A DNA stretch of 33,330 bases. Source: a virus. This document shows, one piece after another, positions 20,498-26,108 of the stretch. Position numbers and translations under genes: made by a program. The notes below the pieces were generated by a model, which was not told where the DNA came from, ran no database searches, and saw only the letters and a program-made list of their open reading frames with translations. The stretch spans positions 1 to 33,330 of IMG/VR virus record IMGVR_UViG_3300033233_000115. One strand, given 5' to 3'. Within the stretch, counting starts at the first letter, position 1, and every line of letters starts with the position of its first letter.

Positions 20498-20805
20498 GAT
20501 TGCACCTCGTCTTCTTCTTCTTCTTCTTCTTCGCAAAACTTCTCGTATTCTGATTCGAGCGCAGACCATGCGGCTGCTAACTGTTCGGTCGTATTGTAAT
20601 ATGTACCAGACACAAAACCTTGCGAATTTTCGGAAACGATGATATGGAACGGCCCGCGGCCCTTGATCTTACCGCTGAATTGCCCATACCAGCCGAATGA
20701 TTCACAATCGCCTAATTCTTCGCTACAACCGTCAAGCGCAGATACATAGGCGTATTTCGTTGCGTACAGTTCGCCCTCGAACTTGCCTAAGTGTGGATAA
20801 CTCAT
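20494..20805 (-). CDS. hypothetical protein with poly-Glu tail, 103 aa
   Basis: MSYPHLGKFEGELYATKYAY and GYYGQF-type beta sequence (ESFGWYGQFSGKIKGRGPFH) precede a C-terminal acidic run of Glu from seven tandem GAA/GAG-like triplets at 20510-20532. The body resembles a conserved phage protein of unknown function. It is the first gene after a 154-base gap with a promoter. Confidence 0.8.
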   Translation of the reverse strand: MSYPHLGKFEGELYATKYAYVSALDGCSEELGDCESFGWYGQFSGKIKGRGPFHIIVSENSQGFVSGTYYNTTEQLAAAWSALESEYEKFCEEEEEEEDEVQS

Positions 20806-20878
20806 GACGCTTTCCTTTCGCGGGCTTCGCGGCGCCCGGTGGCCGTTGCGCCCAGGATGGGCGCGGTAGAATCGATGC

Positions 20879-20896
20879 TTACATACTTATATGTAA
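20879..20896. promoter_or_regulatory. palindrome TTACATA-CTTA-TATGTAA
   Basis: Seven-base perfect inverted arms lie in the gap between the 147-aa and 103-aa genes, downstream of the candidate promoter at 20930-20958. It could be an operator controlling that promoter. Confidence 0.4.
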
Positions 20897-20929
20897 CAGA
20901 ATCATGCCAGCGTGAATAAGTTACTGATT

Positions 20930-20958
20930 CTATTACAGCACTATTTTCTGTTAAGCAA
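20930..20958 (-). promoter_or_regulatory. candidate sigma70 promoter
   Basis: TTGCTT (20958-20953) and TAATAG (20935-20930) are 17 bases apart on the minus strand, in front of the poly-Glu gene and its operon. Confidence 0.4.
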
Positions 20959-20959
20959 G

Positions 20960-21403
20960 TTACATACCAGATTTGGCACTGCCGGCGTCATTCTGCGCGC
21001 GCAAGGCAGACTGTACCTTATGCCAGTCTGTTAGCTTACCTCCCGTACGTAATAGAGTAGCTTTCATATTATTGCACGCCTTACAATCCTGCTGCAGCCC
21101 GTCAGTGCGCGGCGCGCATTTGGCATAGTCGCCGGCCGGCTTGACGCTATGGCAGGAACCACACTTTTTGCCAGTGGTAGCATACTGCGCGGCTTTGTCT
21201 TCTTGCCGCTTGATCTTTCGGCCGTCTTTAGTGTTCCGTTCCAGGTTGATCTGGGCAATGGTGGTAGCGCGTGCCATGTTCGCGGCTTCGCGGGCGGATA
21301 AACCGGTACAGATCGAGCATATATTGGTCATAGGTGCGTAGTCGTACATTGGTTTTGCGCGGCCACAGCATACGCATTGCAGCAAGGCATTAGTGGATAG
21401 CAT
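20960..21403 (-). CDS. zinc-ribbon protein, 147 aa
   Basis: ATG 21403 follows GAGGAGATACC. Several CxxC motifs are visible: CVCCGRAKPM (C-V-C-C), NICSICTGL, KKCGSCHSVKPAGDYAKC and DCKACNNM. This is typical of a small zinc-ribbon domain pair and may bind nucleic acid or protein. Cys-rich proteins with such CGSC-(H/x)SVKP motifs are common in phages but unassigned. Confidence 0.82.
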   Translation of the reverse strand: MLSTNALLQCVCCGRAKPMYDYAPMTNICSICTGLSAREAANMARATTIAQINLERNTKDGRKIKRQEDKAAQYATTGKKCGSCHSVKPAGDYAKCAPRTDGLQQDCKACNNMKATLLRTGGKLTDWHKVQSALRAQNDAGSAKSGM

Positions 21404-21448
21404 AGGTATCTCCTCGGAGTAGATTGTTAAGGTATGACTATTTAGTGT

Positions 21449-21477
21449 AGTATAAGTTCCTTAGTTATGGCTTTTAA
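21449..21477 (-). promoter_or_regulatory. candidate sigma70 promoter
   Basis: TTAAAA (21477-21472) and TATACT (21454-21449) are 17 bases apart on the minus strand, immediately upstream of the zinc-ribbon gene. The -35 match is weak. Confidence 0.35.
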
Positions 21478-21713
21478 AGGGGCGCAATCGAGCGCAGATG
21501 TTCGGGCACAAGCTCCAGCACTTCGGGCGGGGCCATAAGGTCGCCGCCGTCCGGGTTGGACTGCGCGTATTCGATCATGTAGCGCGCCGCCGTTGCTGCG
21601 GCAGCGTGGGCGTCAAGACCGGCGCGCGCGCCTTGATGCCCGCCGCCGAATTTCCCGGATACGGTGCTGACGTATCCCGCGCCGCGTTTGGTGATGATGA
21701 TGGTGCTACGCAT
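21474..21713 (-). CDS. hypothetical protein, 79 aa
   Basis: ATG 21713 follows GAGGAGAGCAACC. MRSTIIITKRGAGYVSTVSG, then Ala-rich and acidic ends. No family is recognised. It overlaps the end of the previous gene by 8 bases. Confidence 0.75.
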   Translation of the reverse strand: MRSTIIITKRGAGYVSTVSGKFGGGHQGARAGLDAHAAAATAARYMIEYAQSNPDGGDLMAPPEVLELVPEHLRSIAPL

Positions 21714-21975
21714 GGTTGCTCTCCTCGGAAATGTGATTTACGCCTAGCATCGCGCACGCGGATTTTTGCCACTGCAAAAGCATGCGCACCTGATCCGCGC
21801 GCTTCGGTGGCTCGACTATCCGCGCGCCTTGCAGAACGGCGTTTGCTACATCAATTGCCTGCCCGCCGGCGATCATTACAGGCCGGCCGTAACTGCTGGC
21901 CGAATGATCGGTGGTTAGATGCGCGCGCATCGTGCGTGTCTTGCCCGTGATCGGATTGGTTAAGGTGATTTTCAT
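21706..21975 (-). CDS. hypothetical protein, 89 aa
   Basis: ATG 21975 lies just after the stop of the 92-aa gene. It reads MKITLTNPITGKTRTMRAHL and includes a C-terminal helix QVRMLLQWQKSACAML. No family is recognised. A longer frame to 22125 would overlap the upstream gene and is not used. Confidence 0.7.
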   Translation of the reverse strand: MKITLTNPITGKTRTMRAHLTTDHSASSYGRPVMIAGGQAIDVANAVLQGARIVEPPKRADQVRMLLQWQKSACAMLGVNHISEESNHA

Positions 21976-21976
21976 T

Positions 21977-22255
21977 TTAATTCGCCTCGCAGTCGCCGTA
22001 GCAGTAAGAGCCGCACTTGCGGCACGGTTGGCTATGGTTGGAGCGTGCGCGATATTCGCCGAGAGTTTGCGCGCCGTCGATGTTGCGCGCGCCGTGGTAA
22101 GTCTTGGCTTTGGTCGGTGCGGCACCTACGAGCGCACGGGCTTGCTCTGCCTTGTCATCCGGCACCATCCACGATTTGCTGCTGACATCCCACTTGCCTC
22201 CGAGCGCCTTGATTTGATCCTTGACCGGATACGTGTTGCCTGTGATTGCGATCAT
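21977..22255 (-). CDS. hypothetical protein, 92 aa
   Basis: It is the first gene of the leftward unit. MIAITGNTYPVKDQIKALGG and SSKSWMVPDDKAEQARALVG are followed by a C-terminal cysteine motif CRKCGSYCYGDCEAN. This ITGNTYPVKDQIKALGGKW type of N-terminus is known in small phage proteins and is thought to be a zinc-binding module. It lies about 75 bases after the strong promoter. Confidence 0.82.
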   Translation of the reverse strand: MIAITGNTYPVKDQIKALGGKWDVSSKSWMVPDDKAEQARALVGAAPTKAKTYHGARNIDGAQTLGEYRARSNHSQPCRKCGSYCYGDCEAN

Positions 22256-22336
22256 GATTTGTTACCCCTATCTTGGTTCCGCGGCGCTCCTGGTCGGGAT
22301 CAGGTGGTGGCCGTCAAATCAGCCACCATGAATAGA

Positions 22337-22364
22337 ATTATACAGGTTTCTGCGGGCAAGTCAA
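22337..22364 (-). promoter_or_regulatory. strong leftward sigma70 promoter
   Basis: TTGACT (22364-22359) and TATAAT (22342-22337) lie 16 bases apart on the minus strand. This is the best-matched early promoter for the leftward gene cluster, with +1 near 22330 and a short leader to 22255. Confidence 0.8.
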
Positions 22365-22455
22365 CTACTATTTTTGCTGGTAAAAATGCCTTATGAATCA
22401 AGGTGCAAGTTATGTATGCAATTCCCTTTTAAAGTGCGGAAATTAGCATACCTAA

Positions 22456-22768
22456 ACTATCACTGTATTGGTTCGAGCGGCCAAACGTGCGAGTGCTGGC
22501 ATTGATTATTAAGGATAATTACTAAGACTATGATACCTAAGTGTACTATCACGGTATTTTTAGCTATCGGCACTTTTTATACGCACGTTTTTGCGCGCGA
22601 CTGTCGGGCACCCTCACTGTAGCCGTACTAAAAATACCGTGATAGTAGAGTTAGTATAGTTAGTAGTATAACTAATTATTAAATTCCCTAATGGTTTCAA
22701 CGCACTAACCCGTGGCCGTCTCGCACAAAACCGCGCAAAATCAATACAGTGATAGATTAGTGATAGAT
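22456..22768. repeat. four-copy repeat ACTATCAC(T/G)GTATT, two forward and two inverted
   Basis: Copies are at 22456-22469 (plus), 22545-22558 (plus), 22633-22646 (minus) and 22743-22756 (minus), with a half site GTGATAGAT near 22760-22768. Starts of the first three are spaced about 88-89 bp. Copies two and three lie in a perfect 20-bp inverted repeat, TACTATCACGGTATTTTTAG (22544-22563 and 22628-22647). These resemble iterons or repressor/activator sites. Confidence 0.8.
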
Positions 22769-22774
22769 ATTTGC

Positions 22775-22798
22775 ATAACTTAGTTTAACTAAAGTTAT
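22775..22798. repeat. AT-rich imperfect palindrome
   Basis: ATAACTTAGTTT followed by AACTAAAGTTAT forms an imperfect dyad next to the iteron-like repeats. Its AT content could help strand opening. Confidence 0.45.
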
Positions 22799-23005
22799 TT
22801 GTGATAACTATATGGCGATGTGGAGCTAGTGCGCCCCGGCGCCTGCAGCGCCGGCGCCTTGCCGCCAGGCTTCCCAGCCCACTACCGCCCAGCTTTTTTG
22901 CCACAAAAACGCGGGGCGGCGAGGCGTCGATGGGGGGAGCGGCTTGGCGGCCCCGGTGTGGGTTCCCCTGTCTCGCACACGACCGCCCTAATTTCAACCG
23001 CTGTA

Positions 23006-23064
23006 AATCCCTTCACAAAAAATTTTATCCCGCCCTTCTCAACCACCAGTGACAATCCCTTCAC
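23006..23064 (+). promoter_or_regulatory. direct repeats AATCCCTTCAC upstream of rightward promoter
   Basis: AATCCCTTCAC occurs at 23006-23016 and 23054-23064, 48 bp apart. The second copy ends four bases before the -35 box. Such placing suits an activator or repressor binding site. Confidence 0.5.
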
Positions 23065-23068
23065 GCCT

Positions 23069-23097
23069 TTGACAACCCCGCCGCGTTGTGTCATAAT
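23069..23097 (+). promoter_or_regulatory. strong rightward sigma70 promoter, predicted leaderless
   Basis: TTGACA (23069-23074) and CATAAT (23092-23097) are 17 bases apart. The predicted +1 is 23104, the A of the first ATG of the packaging operon, so the mRNA should start at or next to the start codon. Confidence 0.78.
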
Positions 23098-23103
23098 TTT
23101 CTC

Positions 23104-23613
23104 ATGGATACCGACATCATCCCCACCACCCCCGCGGCCGACCGCCAAACCGCGCGGCTCGCCGACGTGCCGGATTTGTACAGACAAAAGCACGAACGGC
23201 TGGCGATCGAACTCGCACTCAACATGGATGATGCTGAGGCAATTTTCCGGGGGTACCAGTACACGCCTGATGAAGCGGCGGTGCTCATAGAAAGTCCAGC
23301 GTTCGTGCTGTTGCTCGAACGAGTGACGAAGGATCTCCGTGAGAACGGCGTTACTTTTAAGGCCAAGATAAAAGCTCTCGCTGAAGAATGGTTGCCATAC
23401 GCTCACGACATCGTCACCGATCCGCTGGCCCCCACCTCCGAGCGCGGGAAGCTGATCCAGTGGGCAGCGAAGCTCGCGGGGCACGAACCGAAAGAAATTA
23501 AAGACGACAGCAGGACGGGCGGCGGGCTCACACTCAGCATCACGTTCGCCGGCCAGGCGCCGCAGCAAGTGGTATCGACGAGGGAAACTTTAACCATAGA
23601 CCAGGAGGTTTAA
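23104..23613 (+). CDS. putative terminase small subunit
   Basis: I use ATG 23104 (169 aa). It has no Shine-Dalgarno site, but the promoter places the transcript start exactly there. GTG 23086 would lie upstream of the predicted transcript start. The helical N-terminal domain (QKHERLAIELALNMDDAEAI) with EAIFRGYQYTPDEAAVL resembles the DNA-binding N-terminus of small terminases, and the C-terminal tail is beta-rich. Its place as first gene of a unit with terminase large and portal supports the call, although no direct match is known. The predicted role is recognising phage DNA and handing it to the large terminase. Confidence 0.6.
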   Translation: MDTDIIPTTPAADRQTARLADVPDLYRQKHERLAIELALNMDDAEAIFRGYQYTPDEAAVLIESPAFVLLLERVTKDLRENGVTFKAKIKALAEEWLPYAHDIVTDPLAPTSERGKLIQWAAKLAGHEPKEIKDDSRTGGGLTLSITFAGQAPQQVVSTRETLTIDQEV

Positions 23614-23614
23614 G

Positions 23615-24166
23615 ATGGAAACACGACGGAATCATTTCGAGGAATGGGCCCAAGGGACGCTTCTAGCAGATAACGGGCAAGTGAATTTTCAGCGCCTGCG
23701 GGAGGATAGCAAGACTTATTGTGACACACTGGTTCGCGGAGCGTGGGAGATATGGCAAGCGGCATGGCTTCGATGCACCCGTGACAAAATTGATGAGAGC
23801 CAATCCGCACTACTACGCGAACAACTGGGACTCGCGGCGGAAAGAGAAAAGTTTCTCGAACTGGAAGTCATCAACCTGAAAACTGAACTCCGTGATCTGG
23901 GGGTAGCACTTCGTGTGAACGAGGTAGAACTGGCTCTCGCGACAGGGGACTACGATGATCTGCTCGACGACGTTCTTGTGAGTCCCGAAGAATTTGAGAA
24001 GTATGTGTCCGTCGCAGGACGGATAAAAGGCATGTGCGCTGGAAAGTCGTTGAAGGAAGTGGCGCAGGCGGTTAACACTTACGGCGAAAAGTACGTCGCC
24101 AAGCTCCGCGCTGACACAAAGGCGAAGGCAGAGCACAAAGTTAAATCGGCTGCGATGGGGGGCTGA
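23615..24166 (+). CDS. hypothetical coiled-coil protein, 183 aa
   Basis: ATG 23615 follows CCAGGAGGTTTAAG. The protein is mainly helical; EREKFLELEVINLKTELRDL is a probable coiled coil. KSLKEVAQAVNTYGEKYVAK is in the basic tail. It occurs between the small terminase and small proteins of the packaging operon. No family is recognised. Confidence 0.78.
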   Translation: METRRNHFEEWAQGTLLADNGQVNFQRLREDSKTYCDTLVRGAWEIWQAAWLRCTRDKIDESQSALLREQLGLAAEREKFLELEVINLKTELRDLGVALRVNEVELALATGDYDDLLDDVLVSPEEFEKYVSVAGRIKGMCAGKSLKEVAQAVNTYGEKYVAKLRADTKAKAEHKVKSAAMGG

Positions 24167-24167
24167 G

Positions 24168-24299
24168 ATGGGAAAATTTGCGCTCGTTTCATATAGGTGG
24201 TGGCATGTTCGAAGCAAAATTCCTAACGACTGGCATACACAGTCGTATGATGGATGGTTTTTACTCGGCCTAATCCCGCTATATATTCGCAAGAAATAA
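24168..24299 (+). CDS. hypothetical small protein, 43 aa
   Basis: ATG 24168 lies one base after the previous TGA, with GGGGGG upstream. It reads MGKFALVSYRWWHVRSKIPN and ends LLGLIPLYIRKK, a Trp-rich protein with a hydrophobic end resembling small phage proteins. Function unknown. Confidence 0.65.
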   Translation: MGKFALVSYRWWHVRSKIPNDWHTQSYDGWFLLGLIPLYIRKK

Positions 24300-24323
24300 T
24301 CTAACCACAGACCAGGAGGCATT

Positions 24324-24533
24324 ATGACTAAATTAGTACGGATCGAGAATGCAGACACCTCCAGCTACAAAGTTGTAGTACAAGTATGGGACAAAGGGGC
24401 ATCTGGGCCAGCGGAAGGAGAGAATGTTCCTGACGCGTTGGTGCAAGAAATCAACCTCGATAACCCCTGTGCAATGACGGGGTATGAATGTTATATTACG
24501 AGCACGCGGTACTTGGTGGTGAAGGAGGCGTGA
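24324..24533 (+). CDS. hypothetical protein, 69 aa
   Basis: ATG 24324 follows CCAGGAGGCATT. MTKLVRIENADTSSYKVVVQ and VWDKGASGPAEGENVPDALV form a beta-rich domain of a recurring phage type. The stop shares TGATG with the next gene. Function unknown. Confidence 0.8.
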   Translation: MTKLVRIENADTSSYKVVVQVWDKGASGPAEGENVPDALVQEINLDNPCAMTGYECYITSTRYLVVKEA

Positions 24534-24760
24534 TGGCAAAACTCGCAACGAAAGCAAGGAAAGCCGAACCCAAGTCGGACTTCGGGTTGCCCGGTCGCAG
24601 AGCGTACCCGATGCCAGATGCTGCACCCGCGGCGAATGCGAAAGCCCGCGCGGCGCAGCAGGTTGGGAAGACGATTACTCCGGCGCAGAAGGCAACCATC
24701 GATGCTATGGCCAACCGCGTTGGCCACTTCGGCGCGATGGTAGGGAAGAAGACAAGCTAG
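24533..24760 (+). CDS. hypothetical basic protein, 75 aa
   Basis: ATG 24533 overlaps the upstream stop. It includes SDFGLPGRRAYPMPDAAPAA and helical NAKARAAQQVGK, a pattern common in small phage proteins of the DUF6582-like type (FALPGRRYP.. HARNA). It is probably conserved; the role is unknown. Confidence 0.75.
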   Translation: MAKLATKARKAEPKSDFGLPGRRAYPMPDAAPAANAKARAAQQVGKTITPAQKATIDAMANRVGHFGAMVGKKTS

Positions 24761-24769
24761 GAGATCGAC

Positions 24770-25021
24770 ATGACCGAACTAGACAAGGCGGTTGCTACCA
24801 GTAATCAAACGCTCGCGCAGAAACAGTCTGACGCAGCCGCGCACGCGACTGGCATGGGCCTCGATCTCACGACGGGCAAACCCATCACTCCCGCCACGGT
24901 ACGTGGCAATGTCATTAACCCCAATGCAGTGTCGCCAGGGTCGTCTGATCCGAGTTATGAGGGGGCATCGCGCCAACCGGGGACGACCAACCGAACGATC
25001 AACTCGAAGGATACGAGATGA
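24770..25021 (+). CDS. hypothetical protein, 83 aa
   Basis: ATG 24770 follows TAGGAGATCGAC. The low-complexity protein begins MTELDKAVATSNQTLAQKQS and is rich in Ser, Thr, Gln and Asn. Probably disordered. The stop forms ATGA with a 23-aa frame. Confidence 0.7.
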   Translation: MTELDKAVATSNQTLAQKQSDAAAHATGMGLDLTTGKPITPATVRGNVINPNAVSPGSSDPSYEGASRQPGTTNRTINSKDTR

Positions 25022-25089
25022 AGAACTGGGAACTGTACCTTGGCGTAACACTTCTCGTCGGGGCATTACTGTTTCTGGTACTGAGATAG
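25018..25089 (+). CDS. 23-aa membrane peptide
   Basis: MKNWELYLGVTLLVGALLFL and VLR form one membrane helix. It shares ATGA with the previous stop. It may be an inner-membrane helper; no function known. Confidence 0.55.
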   Translation: MKNWELYLGVTLLVGALLFLVLR

Positions 25090-25098
25090 GAGACTGAC

Positions 25099-25254
25099 AT
25101 GCCCCTCATCAAATCCCCCAGCAAGAAAGCCGTGAGCGAGAACATTCGCCGCGAGATGGCGGCGGGCCGGCCGCAGAAACAAGCAGTGGCCATCGCGCTC
25201 TCGACGCAACGCCGTGCGCGCGGGTTCGGCGCCGTGGCAGGAAGGAAGAAATAA
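25099..25254 (+). CDS. small basic phage protein, DUF6496-like, 51 aa
   Basis: ATG 25099 follows TAGGAGACTGAC. MPLIKSPSKKAVSENIRREM and PQKQAVAIALSTQRRAR match the short basic helical family with motif KSKKAISxNIxxEMxxGKPQKQAVAIAL. Such proteins occur in many phages; function unknown. Confidence 0.8.
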   Translation: MPLIKSPSKKAVSENIRREMAAGRPQKQAVAIALSTQRRARGFGAVAGRKK

Positions 25255-25367
25255 TGAAACTCAAACCAATGGTGGTCGCTGTCCGGCGGGCGCTTGCCTA
25301 CCTCGGCGAACAATGGCGGGCCGAGCAATGGTACCGCGAACACAGTCGCGTGGGAGGAGCAACGTGA
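25254..25367 (+). CDS. hypothetical small protein, 37 aa
   Basis: ATG 25254 overlaps the TAA of the previous gene. It reads MKLKPMVVAVRRALAYLGEQ and continues with a basic Trp-containing helix. It ends in a GTGA overlap with the proteasome-like gene and contains that gene's Shine-Dalgarno site. Confidence 0.5.
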   Translation: MKLKPMVVAVRRALAYLGEQWRAEQWYREHSRVGGAT

Positions 25368-25795
25368 CCACAATAGCTTGGGACGGCAAAACCCTCGCCG
25401 CGGACAAGCGGTTCACTATCGGCGGGTGCGCGGCGACCGGGACGAAAATTTTCCACTTGGAAGACTTGCTGGTTGGGTTTTCCGGTAGCGCGGCGCAGGC
25501 GATGGAGATGCTCGCGTGGTTAGAGGCTGGTGAAGACCCCGAGGAGTTCCCCGCTTCGCAGCGCGACGCAGACGATGCCGTTGCTGTGCTGGTGGTTCGC
25601 AAGGGTGGATGGATTGATGTGTACGAACGCACGCCGTTTCCAATGCGCATCGAGGACAAGTTCTACGCCATGGGTTCGGGACGTGACTACGCGCTCGCGG
25701 CGATGCACCTGGGGAAGACCGCTCGCGAAGCGGTCGAGGTTTCCTGCGTGTTCGAGGTGGACTGCGGCAATGGTATTGACGAGTTGAAACTATGA
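25364..25795 (+). CDS. proteasome-beta/HslV-like Ntn hydrolase
   Basis: GTG 25364 follows GGGAGGAGCAAC and gives 143 aa. After Met removal the N-terminus is TTIAWDG, matching the mature start of HslV (TTIV..). AADKR supplies the Asp of the catalytic set, GTKIFHLEDLLVGFSGS the Lys and the Gly-rich turn. This is the layout of the T1 peptidase family, with Thr as nucleophile. Members in phages may be maturation or regulatory proteases or inactive homologues. It sits between small packaging-operon genes and the large terminase. Confidence 0.85.
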   Translation: MTTIAWDGKTLAADKRFTIGGCAATGTKIFHLEDLLVGFSGSAAQAMEMLAWLEAGEDPEEFPASQRDADDAVAVLVVRKGGWIDVYERTPFPMRIEDKFYAMGSGRDYALAAMHLGKTAREAVEVSCVFEVDCGNGIDELKL

Positions 25796-26025
25796 CCGCT
25801 CGAATCCTCATCCACCCCCGCTGCACCGCCGGCCCGGCATCCGCCGCGCTCGCAGCCCACCTGCAGGCAAACGGATTCGACATCCAGAAAGTGATCTGTG
25901 GCCCCGATGTGTGGCGAGGGTTCTGTGATCTCGTGCGGGTGGTCAAGGAGGAAGGCACCGAGTTCACGTTCGAGAGAATGGACGGGTCGCGGTTCGAACA
26001 CTCGACGGCGAGGATACGGGCATGA
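25792..26025 (+). CDS. hypothetical protein, 77 aa
   Basis: ATG 25792 forms ATGA with the previous stop. MTARILIHPRCTAGPASAAL and HLQANGFDIQKVICGPDVWR make an alpha/beta look. No family is recognised. It is followed by a tiny frame. Confidence 0.75.
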   Translation: MTARILIHPRCTAGPASAALAAHLQANGFDIQKVICGPDVWRGFCDLVRVVKEEGTEFTFERMDGSRFEHSTARIRA

Positions 26026-26105
26026 GTATCGACGTGATCGAGATACTGGAAGCGCGAATCGCGGCGCTGTGGGAAGTCACGCCGCCGAGCGGAAAGGGGG
26101 GTTGA
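26022..26105 (+). CDS. 27-aa peptide before terminase
   Basis: MSIDVIEILEARIAALWEVT and a Gly/Lys tail; coupled by ATGA. It contains the ribosome site of the terminase gene (AAGGGGGG). It may help couple translation. Confidence 0.45.
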   Translation: MSIDVIEILEARIAALWEVTPPSGKGG

Positions 26106-26108
26106 GTA

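Larger units (their letters stand above)
22256..23103. other. 848-bp gene-free control region between divergent units
   Basis: No credible gene is seen. The left part is AT-rich with repeats, inverted repeats and a leftward promoter; the middle (about 22827-22975) is GC-rich with a CCGGCGC-CTGCA-GCGCCGG hairpin; the right end holds direct repeats and the rightward promoter. A frame at 22801-23052 on the plus strand has no ribosome site and is not counted. The region probably controls both transcription units and may be the replication origin. Confidence 0.8.

Noticed and set aside
22456-22768. CRISPR array in the control region
   Set aside because: The repeats are short, in opposite orientations, and far apart with non-uniform flanks.
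22801-23052. Plus-strand frame in the control region
   Set aside because: No ribosome site, arginine/proline-rich composition from GC-rich DNA, and no recognised motif.
22882-23568. Minus-strand frame of 228 codons
   Set aside because: It overlaps the putative small terminase on the opposite strand and has no gene-like features.
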